Below, piece by piece: positions 32,549 through 42,677 of a stretch of DNA of 64,000 nt; within the stretch, counting starts at the first letter, position 1; each line of letters opens with the position of its first letter. Origin of the DNA: Closterium sp. NIES-65 (Eukaryota > Streptophyta > Zygnematophyceae > Desmidiales > Closteriaceae); assembly GCA_948144175.1 (NCBI GenBank), contig CANXME010002332.1:186001-250000 (forward strand), in the 5' to 3' direction. The position numbers and the translations under genes were made by a program. The notes beneath the pieces were generated by a model, which was not told where the DNA came from, did no database searches, and saw nothing but the letters and a program-made list of their open reading frames with translations.

Positions 32549-33027
32549 CCATTCCGAGATGACTGTTAGTGACCATGGCAGGTGGTTTAGTGCTGAATGA
32601 TAGCTTCATGTGATGTGCCACACCACTCAGGGTGGGGTGTGTGGTGGTGGGGGAGGAGACGATGGGTTTGGCTGGTGGTCATCTGACTTAGTCTTCTGAA
32701 ATGAGTGTGGTGTACATACAAAACTTGTTGATAGATACTTACCGTTATACCCAGGTGAAGCTGTAATTGTGGTGTGGAGGAAGTAAATCCATGTGTACCA
32801 TTCCAAAAAACTAGTAGATTGGTCAGCTACCTACGGTACTAGCTACATTGAACATTCCTTATACAATATGTCAGAATATTCAATTACTCTCTGCGTACAC
32901 TTCAATGGCCCCCTTACATTGCACTGAAGTTTCTCTGTTCGGCAGTATCAACCCTCTGCCCCGAACTGATACCCTTGTCGTCGATCAACAGCTGTCTCAT
33001 GGACTTTTAATCGATTAAAGAATCAGC
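32549..33027. other. intergenic between convergent genes
   Basis: AT-richer spacer between two convergent stop codons; it should contain both 3' UTRs and polyadenylation sites. GGTGG-rich near the OBAP end. No further feature seen. Confidence 0.5.
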
Positions 33028-36000
33028 TCATGTGTTGTCGTCTTTCTTAGTCTCAGCACCGTCCGCTGTTCCAACACCTTTGCTTGCATCCTTGCAATCA
33101 TCATCCTCATCCTCATCCTCCTGCCCCGCCTCTCCCCCATCCCCATCCCCATCCTCCCCATCCTCCTCTCCCTCCTCATCCTTCTCCCCCTCGTTCTCAT
33201 CCTTCTCTCCTTCATCCTCCCCCTCATCTTCCTCCCACTCATCTTCCTCATCATCATCCTCATCCTCCTCACTATTGTCTCCCTCTGCTGCTTTCTTCGC
33301 TGCTTTCTTTGCCACGCTGTTTGCCGCCCCTGCATTGCCCTTCTCCATCTGCCACACATAAAATCCAACGGCACCAGGATGGCAGGCAGTTTTGAGACTT
33401 TCCAAACCTTTGCCACGCTGTTTGCTGCTCCTGCATTGCCCTTCTCTATCTGCCACCACAACAGAACCGGAGGCAGCACAAACACAACCAGCAGTCATGT
33501 GTTGCGCGTCCATTTCTCTGAGCACCAGCATTGAAGGACAACAGAAACGATGCTCACAAAGCTTGAGCCTTTTGATGCTCTAGACCATGGACTAGGGGGA
33601 AGGCTCTTAGACACCTCAGGAATTGAGCACACCTGAGCACCTGAGCACCTGGAGACACCTGGACACTTGGGTAGCTTGGCACCTGGACACTTGGCCACCT
33701 TGACACCTGGACACCCGAGCACATACCACACGCAGCAAGCTTCGCCTCTCCCTCTCCCTCAGCCTCCCGAGGGCGTGCAGCACGCAAAGCAGAGTGGCAC
33801 ATCTGGGCATACCTGGGCACACCCAATCACCTGGGCAGGGGGGAAAGACAAGCACGTACCGCACGCAGCAAGGGGGAAAGACAAGCACGTACCGCACGCA
33901 GCAAGGGGGAAAGACAAGCACGTACCGCACGCAGCAAGGGGGAAAGACAAGCACGTACCGCACGCAGCAAGCTTCGCCTCTCCCTCTCCCTCAGCCTCCC
34001 GAGGGCCTGCACAGAGAGAGAGCACAGTGGCAGAGAGTGGAGAGCAGACAAGGGATGGGGCTTTAAGTCCACTCGAAAGTTCCCTCAACCTTCAAAGAGC
34101 TGCACACAGAGGCAGTGGCGGAAGCAGAGAGCCAAGAGGGGGGAGGGGAGAAGGGTTGCAAACAAAAACAGAGCACATTGTACCCAGGTATGCTCTGTAT
34201 ATCGCCCCCTCACCTCCTCGAGTTGCTTCATCTCATTCTCCCGCACTGCTGCTCCACTGATGCATGGGTGGGTGGGTGGGTGGGTGTGCAGAGCGGTGCA
34301 GGCATGGACAGCAGAGTAGACACAACGAGAAAAACATTATGGGAGGGAATGGGAGTGGAAACGAGAAAAGGAAGCGAGTCGAGGGAGGAAGAGGAGGGGG
34401 GTTAGAAGGGTAAGCGTCTTATGCTTGCACAATCTGTTTGGCAAAAGGCACGAAGGCAAACAGTGCGAGGGCAGAGCAGATGGGGTTGGGGGTGCAAGGA
34501 TTGTGCGTCTCGAATGGTCTCACTCTTGCACGATCTCTTTGGTGGGCTGCCGGCACTTGGCACACAACCCTTTCTCCTGCGCACATGCTGTGTGCCATGC
34601 ATGGATGGATGGGGCAATGGAATGGATACATGCAGGGAAGACAGAAGAAAGGCATGAAGAGGGACTCTTCCACGATCTCTTTGGTGGGCTGCCGGCACTT
34701 GGGGCACAACCCTTTCTCCTGCGCACATGCTGTGTGCCATGCATGCGTGGACATGCGTGGAGCAACGCATACATACATACACACGCAATGCATGCATGCA
34801 TGGATGGATGGATGGATGGATGGATGGATGGGGGGAAATGATGGGGGAAGACATACGTAAGCTCAGGCAAAAGTTTCTGACTCTTGGATCTTTTTTATAG
34901 CTGAGATGAGGTGAGGAAGGAAGGAATATATGGATGAAAATCCTATCATGCAATGGCATGATGGATAGTGCAAGTGAATGGCATGGCGCACACCTTGAAA
35001 GTATCAGATAGTTGGTAAGATGAAGCACCTTGGCACCTTGGCAACGTGACATGCACTTTTGCAGATGGCATGGTATGGCATGAATGGCATGCCTCACCTC
35101 TGCAGATGGTATGGTATGCCATGAGTGGCATGCTCCATCTTGAAACTATCAAATGGTTGGTAACTTGGCATGCCTTTCACGCGCACCTCTGCAGATGGCA
35201 TGACAGTGCAGGGATGGAATGCGCACCTCTGCAGATGGCGTGGTATGCGTCTTTCACATTCCTCTTGCCACATGCTTGGCTGTGATTGGTGGACCCAGGA
35301 TTGGATGAGGGAGAGAAGGGCAAGGGAGAGAACGGGAAGAAGGGTGAATGAGTGGTGGGAGGGAGATACAGGCACCTCAGGGATAGGGCAAGTGGAAAGG
35401 AAGGGGAGTGGAGGGATGACGAAGGGAAACCAGACTTAATGGATGAGCGAGAAAAAAAACAATCAAGAGAGCGCACGTCAATTTCCCAGAAGAAAACCCA
35501 GCAACCATATAGCATGTGTAGCCTGTTTGAATCGACTTAACCCAGCAACCATATAGCATGTGTAGCCTGTTTGAATCGACTTAACCCAGCAACCATATAG
35601 CATGTGTAGCCTGTTTGAATCGACTTAACCCAGCAACCATATAGCATGTGTAGCCTGTTTGAATCGACTTAACCCAGCAACCATATAGCATGTGTAGCCT
35701 GTTTGAATCGACTTAACCCAACAACCACATCGCTGTGTTGGCCTCACAGCTCTATCAGCCGGCAGGCGTCACAACTGTAACGACTCAAGCACCATTTTCT
35801 GGTGTTGCTTCCGCGTCTCACCACTTGGCAGGCTCGGTGAGAGGCTTGTACTTGCCGTACCTGCGCCCAGGGGCGGAGAGGGGGGACAAGGGCGATGAGA
35901 ATGGGGTGTGGGTGAGGGGAGGTGTGGGAGGAAGAAAGAGAGGACTGGGGTGAGTGGTGTGTGTGGGGCGTGGAGGTGACGTTTGAGTCGACTCAAAAGT

Positions 36001-37790
36001 CACCTCTCTGTATGTGGAGCGTGGAGGGTGTAACAGAAAGCTGAGAGCTGTGGCGACAGAAAGGAGGGGCAGGGAAGAGGGGAGTTGGGGAATAGGGGGA
36101 GGGAGACGTAGGAGGAATGTGCAGGGGAAATGCTGGGGTCGGTCAGCAGGGAATGCAGCAGACGGAGACATTCATGTGCAGAGTGTGTAGCACCCGTTTC
36201 CGCTACTAAAGATTCTCCCCCCTTTCTCGTCTCTCCTCTTTCCTCTCTCCCCTCGCCCATTCAATTCCCCAGCACTCCTCATCCCCCGCCACTCCCACTC
36301 CAGCATCCCTCAAGTCAGCCCGACCAGCCCACAACTAGCCCTCCTGTTGTGGCCCCACTCAGCCCCTCACAGCACACACCACTGACATGAGAGGCTTCAT
36401 GCGATCTGGTCGCAGCAGCGCCGCCACACGAGAAGCCCTCTCGCGCCCGGCCCATTCAACCCCACTCCCAGCCCTGCTCAGCCGCTTTCAACCACTCACT
36501 TGCGGCGCCATGCGATCTGCTCGCTGCAGCGCCGGCACACTCCTGAGATGTTGGCAAACGGCCTCGACTTGGTGCCCAGCTCCTGGTGGGAAGTTGGGAT
36601 GGGAGGGGAAGGGGGGAGAAACCAAAGGGGTAGAAGGGTGTTAGGAGGGGGGAGTCAGGAAAGCGAAAGGAGGTGTTGGCGAATGGCCTCTCGACTTGGT
36701 GCCCAGCTCCCTTGTTCTTCGCTTTCCTCCTCCCCACATCCCACTGCCTCCTTGTGCCCCGTGCCCCGTGCCCCATGACCCATGACCCATGACCCATGAC
36801 CCATGACCCATGACCCATGACCCATGAACCATGACCCGTGCCCTGTGCCCTGTGCCCTGTGCCCCATGACCCATGAACCATGACCCATGACCCATGACCC
36901 ATGACCCATGACCCATGCGCCGTGCCCCGTGCCCCATGAACATATAGCTCCGAAACCCACACTGCCCCTCTCCCTCTCGTCCTCACACTGCTCCCTCCCT
37001 ACTACCCGCTCTCTCTATCCTTCTTTCTTTCCTTCTTGAGAACTCTCCAAAGTTTTCCCCTCGTCTCCTCCCTTTCTCCCCCTGTCTCCCACCCCTTCGC
37101 CTCACTGTCTCCCACCCCTTCGCCTCACCGTCTCCCACCCCTTCGCCTCACTGTCTCCCACCCCTTCGCCTCACTGTCTCCCACCCCTTCGCCTCACTGT
37201 CTCCCACCCCTTCGCCTCACTGTCTCCCACCCCTTCGCCTCACTGTCTCCTTCTTCTACACGTTGCTCTCTGAAACCCATGCTGCCCTGCCATGCCATAC
37301 AACCCAAACGCGAGGAAGGGCGCGCACTCACACCTTTCTCCCCCTCACTCCCCGCGCTTCCCTCCTTCCCCCCCCCCCCTCTCTGGGCTCACCGTTTCTT
37401 TCTTCTGCACGTTGCGTTCCGGAACCCATGCTACCCTGCCATGCCGTTGGGAGGGAGGGACGTGCACACAGCCAGAACACACACACACACACTCCAGGGT
37501 TTAACCGGGGTTCTGGGTTCAGCAATCCATGCTACCCTGGCACGCCACGGGAATGGCACAGGACGGGGACAGTAATCCATCAAGGGTTCAACTTGAGTTG
37601 TGGATTTGGCAGACCCACGCTGCCCTGGCAGGAACAGCATCTTGCAAAAACCACTGCCTTGGAGTGCGTAGGCGGGTTCTGCAAGGCACACGGGACGGTC
37701 GGGCAGAGGGTTTCGCACGTTTCGCAGAGGGGCTCACTTGTTCTGGTGCTTGGGCGCGCCTCTCGATGGCGCTCCCCTTCTCGTCGACAT
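33028..37790 (-). CDS. C9orf85/DUF2039-like zinc-ribbon protein
   Basis: Conserved eukaryotic protein of unknown function. Nine small exons: 37790-37738, 37435-37393, 36582-36500, 35860-35822, 35279-35227, 34587-34524, 34256-34214, 34006-33959, 33348-33028. They total 747 bp and 248 residues, with every phase consistent. Landmarks match the family: the start MSTRRGAPSRGAPKHQNK, ISGVCRRCSEQIAWRRKYGK (first CxxC), YKPLTEPAKCQACGKRNVKD (second), AYHAICRACAQ, GLCAKCRQPTKEI (third and fourth), then EEALGRLRERERRSLLRAME. Four CxxC-type pairs suggest two zinc ribbons. The last exon encodes about 75 mostly Glu/Asp residues, ending ETKKDDNT. Plant and animal homologues are shorter but also end acidic. 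Five of the exons have nearby echoes. Confidence 0.9.
33404..33970 (-). repeat. echoes of DUF2039 exons 9 and 8
   Basis: 33,404-33,465 repeats the first 45 bp of exon 9 (MEKGNAGAANSVAK as IEKGNAGAANSVAK). 33,725-33,785 repeats the whole exon 8 coding block (ALGRLRERERRSLLR) with an altered donor. 33,843-33,958 is about four tandem copies of the exon 8 donor region, each ending in GTACGTGCTTGTCTTTCCCC on the minus strand. An ACACCTGGACACTTGG-like microsatellite fills 33,610-33,720. Confidence 0.88.
34662..34739 (-). repeat. echo of DUF2039 exon 6
   Basis: Acceptor plus ACAQEKGLCPKCRQPTKEIV, differing from the used copy (34,587-34,524) by Ala to Pro between the cysteines, and lacking the GT donor. 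GGAT and ATGC microsatellites lie beside it (34,770-34,832). Confidence 0.9.
35049..35215 (-). repeat. echoes of DUF2039 exon 5 end
   Basis: Short copies of the YHAIC-R coding region and donor (minus-strand CATCTGCAGAGGTG) at about 35,060, 35,100 and 35,190, beyond the true donor at 35,227. Confidence 0.75.
35498..35735 (+). repeat. 44-bp tandem repeat, 5 units
   Basis: Nearly identical units with CCCAGCAACCATATAGCATG followed by TGTAGCCTGTTTGAATCGAC and TTAA, inside DUF2039 intron 4. Same period as, but unrelated in sequence to, the array at 7,428-7,840. No spacers differ between units. Confidence 0.95.
36380..36712 (-). repeat. echoes of DUF2039 exon 3
   Basis: 36,384-36,430 repeats the end of exon 3 (CSEQIAW-RRK region, degraded). 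36,675-36,712 repeats its start (ELGTKSRGHSPT-like). The intact exon lies between them at 36,582-36,500, so again left and right borders are copied separately. Confidence 0.8.
36764..37250 (+). repeat. 7-bp and 23-bp arrays in DUF2039 intron 2
   Basis: 36,764-36,930 is a run of CCCATGA heptamers with CCCGTGC and CCTGTGC variants. 37,087-37,250 is about seven units of CTCCCACCCCTTCGCCTCAC plus TGT. Both are strongly strand-biased. Confidence 0.93.
37246..37637 (-). repeat. echoes of DUF2039 exon 2
   Basis: The 43-bp exon 2 (37,435-37,393) has three imperfect copies at about 37,246-37,290, 37,517-37,556 and 37,590-37,637. Each has GGCAG plus the AWVPE-type start; only one besides the true exon keeps most of the exon. 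Confidence 0.82.
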
Positions 37791-38550
37791 CTCCGCCCTC
37801 CCTCCCCCGCTTATCGATCACCACTCCTCCTCACTCCTTTTCACTCGTTTGTATTCCTCTACAACCCTCCGCTCCCCTCTGGTCCCTTCCCTCACAGCCT
37901 GTTTCCGCGCGAAGTCCTTTACGACTCGCACCTTGCAACGGCTAACCTTCCTAACCCGTTGCAGTGGTCTCAGTGAGAGGACAAATCAGGCGCCTCAAAA
38001 CCCGCAGGGTTCCACGTGAGAGATTTCAAGTTTAGCCGTGGAATGCGGGCGGCTAGACGGCTGAAGTCTACAAGTCCCGGGTCTTTCTGGTAAGCGCCGA
38101 AAGAACCAGGTAGACAGAGTGGGGGCAACGGCGCGCGCGTTACCTACGACTTCGCGCAAGAACTAAGCAAAACGAGTAGGAGGTTCTCCACTAAAAGTGG
38201 AAGAAAAATTGGTTATGTCCGCTCGCGCGGGATGCCTTAACCGTTGTGTGTTGAGAGCCCGAAGGCTAATCTCGTCCTTGTCGAGGGAGATGCTAACCTT
38301 CTCTCGGCTCAACGAACACACAGATAGTGAGTAAACCAAAATCCTAGAACTATCGTGTTTTGAAATGAAGTGTTTCATGGGCTCGTTTACATTAGTGCTT
38401 TATTGTGCTATCAACTGCTCCATAGCACGTGGCATGCTCAACACGGCGAATGGCTTGTACAGCTGGTAACAGCCACCTCGCTATAATCTCTCAGTTTGAC
38501 ACCCTTGAAATTGCCATGCTGGTGAACAGCACATCCTGGTGGATGTGGTA
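37791..38550. other. intergenic, no gene recognised
   Basis: Upstream region of the DUF2039 gene, up to the target duplication of the LINE. It includes G/C-rich sequence at 38,040-38,230. No tRNA fold or conserved frame recognised. Confidence 0.5.
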
Positions 38551-38566
38551 ACACGAGTGTAACCAC
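38551..38566 (+). repeat. LINE target-site duplication, 3' copy
   Basis: ACACGAGTGTAACCAC, identical to 42,215-42,230. It directly abuts the minus-strand element end TTGTCAATAAA. Confidence 0.88.
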
Positions 38567-41500
38567 TTTATTGACAATATAAAGGGTACAAAAGTACACG
38601 AGTCAGGAGGTTAGACTGGTAGCTACGGTAGCTAAAAGAGCCTGTGCAAAGGAAGCAGCAGGAGTAGTCCCTCTATCACTTTCAGTAATCATTCCCCAAG
38701 TACGCAAAGTCCGCTGCCGACGGTGGAATAACTTCCGAAGGGATAGTGCTGGACGCTACTGTGAATCGAACCTGTGCCCGCCTGCAGATTGTGCGGGCCT
38801 GCTCACGCTGGTGGACGAGGGAAATGCGTTTGTAAAAACTGGTCTCGAAGAGTTGTGGAATGAGGTCAGATGAACCGCTCAAATCGCGAAGACGCGAAGC
38901 ACCACGACGACTGCAGTGTCGGAGGAAATCCTGGAATGACTTCCCAAAACACCCGAAAGTCTCAAGCGCCAGTGGAAGTAACTTGACGTCGGGACGGGCG
39001 TGCAGGGATGGTGCGTACAGAGTTGCCTTCTCAGTCTCGCGTGTAGCTGCGGCTGACCCAATGACGGTGGCAGCATTGGAGTGGGGGAAGCCGTGCTGCG
39101 AGTCGGCTACCGAAACGTCCAAAGCCAAGGTGGTGCCGGATTGGAGGTCCCTGCAGGTGATGTCAGGTCGGCGGCCTGGAAGGAGGTGGTGGTCTTCCAA
39201 CTGCGACACGAGACCAAGCTCCAAGATAATGCGGTGCAGTTCGTGTTTGATGGCGTCATGCACTCTGGTAGGCTCGTTGTTCTTGGGGCAGCGTAGGGCA
39301 TGGGATGGGAGGGAGGAGTCAGAGAAAGGATGTCCACAGGCGCAAGTTTCAGCGGAGCTAAGGTGAGGAATGGGGAGGCCAAGGCGGATAGCAGCAGCGA
39401 TGCGCCATTCGGATTCAGTGAGCTGCAACTGAGGCGAAGAAGGAGCCGCAGTAAGCCAATCCCCCGCATGCGGGCCCTGCAGGGAGGTTAAACGGGCCAG
39501 GCGAAGTGGGGAAGTGACAGACGAGCGGACTTTTTCGAGCAAAGAAGCCTCAAGCTGCTGTGAGAGATGAGTGAAGAGTTTGGGGGGATAGCCGGGTAGG
39601 AGGTGGGACCAGGAAGGGAAACGGTCACGAACTTCTTTTGGGAGCATGGCAGTAGCAGCTGGAATGAACTCGTCGAGGCGATGAATGGTGTCAGATGAGA
39701 GAAAGGGGCGGAAAAGTGGTGAGCCGTCAGTGATGAAGTGAGTGGACAGTAGTGGAAGCGACTGGGCCCAACTGCAGAGGTAACTAAGAGGTGCTGTAGA
39801 GGCGGAGGAACGAAGGCCAAAGCCCCCAAGGCGAATTGGAAGAAAGACTTGCTGCTGCGCTGTTTTTGTCTGTTCCGTGTCTAGGATCCAATAACCGGGG
39901 CCAAAAAGCTGGGTGAAATGGTCCAAGAGGGTAGAATCCCAAGAGCTGAAGAGGTCATGAATCTCTGGGAATGGCGATACAGTCCGGAGGAGGAAGGAAG
40001 GACGGGCTGAGACGCACTGGGAGAGGATGCGGGAGGCAGTCTGAGGGTCATGAAGCTGGTGAAGAAGAGGAAGAGAGGTAGTAAATGAGGCGAGCTTCTC
40101 CTGTACTGTGGAGATGATGTAGCCGTCCGAGCCAATCGGGACCCCCGCAACGTTGAGGCCGTTGGGAGCGATAGGTACACCCGAAGGAGTTGCGCAGCCC
40201 TGAGGCCAGTCAAGAGGGCACCAGATGGAACACTTCGAGGGTTGGACTGTAAGGCCCAAGGAATGAAGGCGGTCGGTCAGGGCTGTGAAGGCAGTGGTGA
40301 TGATTGAAGGAGGGCCAACGAGGAAGGTGTCGTCAGCATAAGAGGAGATGAAGATGGATGGGAACTGGTTTTGTGTGGGAAGAATGGCAAGCTGCTGGGT
40401 GAGGGCGTAGAGAAAGGGACCGCAGGGGTCCCCCTGGCGCACACCCGAGGCGGACTCGAATGTATGGAGGGTGGGGCCGTTGCGGTAGTGAAGGGGAGAC
40501 GGGGAGGAGTAGAAGAGGCTGAAGTAGGGAATGAGAGGAGAGAAGGGTGAGGAGCGGAGAGCCTCGAACATGGCAATCCTGTTGAAAGAGTTGAAGGCGT
40601 TAGCGACGTCAAGCTGAAGCACCGCCCAATCAGGATGGAGGGAAAGGGCCGATTGTACGGCATGCGCCATCACCTCTATGCCTGCAGGAACCGCGACCCC
40701 GAACTGCAGGCATGGAAGGAAGGTGTCACGCATTTGCTGCTTGAACATGAGGGTGATGCAGCGGGAAAGAAGGCGCGGGAGAACTTCACCAATAGCAATC
40801 GGCCGGACCCCACCCTGCGGCTTCTTAAGGGCGACGAGAGTAGACGCAGTGTAATAGGAGCGGACAGAGAGTGGGAGCTCGGCCTGCAGCCAATTCTGGA
40901 AGAGGCGGAGGAGGGAGGGAAGGTGCTGCTGGGAGGTAAGGAAGGTGTCTCTGAGGTGCTCAATCAACCAACCCGAAGGGCCAGCCGCGGTACCCCGTGG
41001 GGCTGATCGAAGAGCCAGGTGGAGGAGCGGGGCTGAAAGCTGTGGGTAAGAGTCTGGGGTGAAGGTGGATATCCAATGAGGAAGAGGCTGCGGAGCTGGT
41101 GGATGCTTGGAAGAGAGAGAGGAGATGGTTTCCGAGGAGGGGGGTGCGAACTCGCCGGCTTCCAATGCTGCCAGGGAGCGAGACCAGTCGCCGCACTTAG
41201 CAAATCGCGCGGCACGATGGAGGCGAGCCTGCGTGGCTGTGGAGCGTGCTGAAGCAAGGTTGAGAGGGCGAGCAGCAGGGGTGGCAGCGGCAGAGGCTTC
41301 AAGGAAAAGCGCATGCCAGTCCCCACTGATGAAGCGCTGAGCAAGAAGGGCACATGCTGCGGTAAGCGATTGCGAAGGGGTAGCTGCAGTTAGGCGGAGG
41401 ACGAGGCGCGGAAACGCAAGCAGGATAAGATGCGCAGCAGTGTCAGAGGGATGCTGTGCAAGCCGACGAAGGGGGATAAGCATGGCGTCAAGCACAAGAA

Positions 41501-42214
41501 GGCGAATGCGAGGAGGGATGCGGCGGATGATGGGACCGGGAGAAACCACCGGGCTGAAGAAAGCGGGCCAATCCCACTCAAGGACAGCATCCCAGGTGGC
41601 AGAAGGGATTGCTGGCGGAGTGGAGGCCTGCGCAGATGCAGGCTGAGCGCGAGGAGGGGCGGAGCGAGGAGGAGGACATGCAGCTTGCTGACGTGCGGTA
41701 GAGTTTTGCTGGCAAGAAGTGGTATGACGAGTCAAGGCACCGGCATTAGCGCAAGGTCGGTGGCATATAGGGCAGGAAAAAGAACGGGCAGCAGGAGGAG
41801 GAGGATTGGTGGGAGGAGCTGCTGCGGTGGAAGTAGAAGGGGGCGGGGGAGAGGTAGGGAAAGGAGGAGGATCATCAGTGTAATGCGAGAGGGGGTGTTG
41901 ATCGTTGGCAGTGGCAGGTGGGGTGGCATGGTCCGTTGATTGAGCGTCTCGAGCAGGGGCAGAGGTGGAGCGAGACATCGAAGGATGGGATGGCCGCGCC
42001 GAAGTCATGGCGTCTGCAATGACTTGGTGAAGGGCGTCCTTCTGTTGCTGGGAGATAAGAGGAGGCTTATCGTGAGGACGAGAGGCGTGTGTAGGAGAAG
42101 GAGGCGGGGGCTGAAGTGAGGTTTGCTGATGGTTGGAAGAAGAGGGTGGCGGTAAGATTGGCGGAAGAGGAACATGGACAGTAGCGAAAGAAGGGGAAGG
42201 GCGGGCGCGCCCTG
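38567..42214 (-). mobile_element. full-length RLE-type non-LTR retrotransposon (LINE)
   Basis: 3,648-bp element on the minus strand, bounded by a perfect 16-bp direct repeat. The 5' end (42,214) starts CAGGGCGCGCCCGCCC. The 3' end (38,567) closes with ATTGTCAATAAA, with no poly(A) tail. It holds one long open frame. The frame stays open upstream into host DNA to about 42,563, but that part lies outside the element. It sits in the region between the divergent DUF2039 and PLA-I genes. Confidence 0.9.
38682..42008 (-). CDS. LINE ORF: zinc finger, RT, restriction-like endonuclease
   Basis: 1108 residues counted from the first ATG inside the element, apparently intact. Order: N-terminal zinc finger at about 75-97 (CPICHRPC, then HTTSC, a CX2CX12HX4C pattern); Ala/Pro-rich linker; reverse transcriptase with GVRPIAIGEVLPRLLSR, QLDVANAFNSFNR, GVRQGDPCGPFLYAL and the catalytic SYADDTFLVG near 556; thumb; a Cys/His knuckle near 888 (CACGHPF, then HALRC); and a PD-(D/E)XK restriction-like endonuclease near 945 (GRRPDITCRD, LALDVSV). 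There is no APE endonuclease domain. This layout fits R2-like/early-branching LINEs with sequence-preferring nucleases. Upstream in-frame codons within the element lack ATG, so the start could be non-AUG. Confidence 0.92.
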   Translation of the reverse strand: MTSARPSHPSMSRSTSAPARDAQSTDHATPPATANDQHPLSHYTDDPPPFPTSPPPPSTSTAAAPPTNPPPPAARSFSCPICHRPCANAGALTRHTTSCQQNSTARQQAACPPPRSAPPRAQPASAQASTPPAIPSATWDAVLEWDWPAFFSPVVSPGPIIRRIPPRIRLLVLDAMLIPLRRLAQHPSDTAAHLILLAFPRLVLRLTAATPSQSLTAACALLAQRFISGDWHALFLEASAAATPAARPLNLASARSTATQARLHRAARFAKCGDWSRSLAALEAGEFAPPSSETISSLSSKHPPAPQPLPHWISTFTPDSYPQLSAPLLHLALRSAPRGTAAGPSGWLIEHLRDTFLTSQQHLPSLLRLFQNWLQAELPLSVRSYYTASTLVALKKPQGGVRPIAIGEVLPRLLSRCITLMFKQQMRDTFLPCLQFGVAVPAGIEVMAHAVQSALSLHPDWAVLQLDVANAFNSFNRIAMFEALRSSPFSPLIPYFSLFYSSPSPLHYRNGPTLHTFESASGVRQGDPCGPFLYALTQQLAILPTQNQFPSIFISSYADDTFLVGPPSIITTAFTALTDRLHSLGLTVQPSKCSIWCPLDWPQGCATPSGVPIAPNGLNVAGVPIGSDGYIISTVQEKLASFTTSLPLLHQLHDPQTASRILSQCVSARPSFLLRTVSPFPEIHDLFSSWDSTLLDHFTQLFGPGYWILDTEQTKTAQQQVFLPIRLGGFGLRSSASTAPLSYLCSWAQSLPLLSTHFITDGSPLFRPFLSSDTIHRLDEFIPAATAMLPKEVRDRFPSWSHLLPGYPPKLFTHLSQQLEASLLEKVRSSVTSPLRLARLTSLQGPHAGDWLTAAPSSPQLQLTESEWRIAAAIRLGLPIPHLSSAETCACGHPFSDSSLPSHALRCPKNNEPTRVHDAIKHELHRIILELGLVSQLEDHHLLPGRRPDITCRDLQSGTTLALDVSVADSQHGFPHSNAATVIGSAAATRETEKATLYAPSLHARPDVKLLPLALETFGCFGKSFQDFLRHCSRRGASRLRDLSGSSDLIPQLFETSFYKRISLVHQREQARTICRRAQVRFTVASSTIPSEVIPPSAADFAYLGNDY

Positions 42215-42230
42215 ACACGAGTGTAACCAC
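42215..42230 (+). repeat. LINE target-site duplication, 5' copy
   Basis: ACACGAGTGTAACCAC, identical to 38,551-38,566; the next bases outward differ on both sides. Confidence 0.88.
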
Positions 42231-42677
42231 CCTGACAACCTCCCTCCTCCCTGCGAAATGGCGCGCGCTACAAGCCGGCTGGTGCCGCTGACGACAGCAT
42301 TTGATCGGGGTGAAACAAAAACGTTCCAGAGAGATATGCCGCGTTGGAGAGGTTTGTCTAGTTGCCGAGTAAACATGAACCATCTGGAAACGGGCAGCTG
42401 AGCCAAACCAAGTCAAGCGGCCCATTGATAATGGAGGTAGAAGAGTGAAAGGATGCGCATGGCTATGGTGCAGCGCAGAACAAGCTCTGAACGAAACCGA
42501 GCAGAGAGACCGAGAGATCACCATTATTATACCACATCGCGCACCGCGTGCGCCGTTTTGCACAAAAAAAACTCCCGGCGCTCTTCTTTTTGTGATCTAG
42601 AGTTTCTTATGACGACCGTGTGATGAGGATGTAATGGCGATGGATTTAATAACTGAGGACGTATTTCTCTGTGACTA
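42231..42677. promoter_or_regulatory. PLA-I upstream region
   Basis: About 450 bp between the LINE insertion site and the PLA-I start codon; it should hold the proximal promoter and leader. No clear TATA box. The LINE lies immediately upstream in the opposite orientation. Confidence 0.4.

Noticed and set aside
33028-33531. Separate acidic 167-residue protein gene
   Set aside because: Its acidic part is the last exon of the DUF2039 gene; the upstream residues are intron and an echo.
34662-34739. First copy of DUF2039 exon 6 as the real exon
   Set aside because: It lacks a GT donor; the second copy joins in phase to exon 7.
35498-35735. CRISPR-like array
   Set aside because: Contiguous 44-bp tandem units with no variable spacers, in a plant intron.
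42009-42563. N-terminal extension of the LINE protein to 1293 residues
   Set aside because: Most of it lies outside the element defined by the 16-bp target duplication, so it is fortuitous read-through in host DNA.
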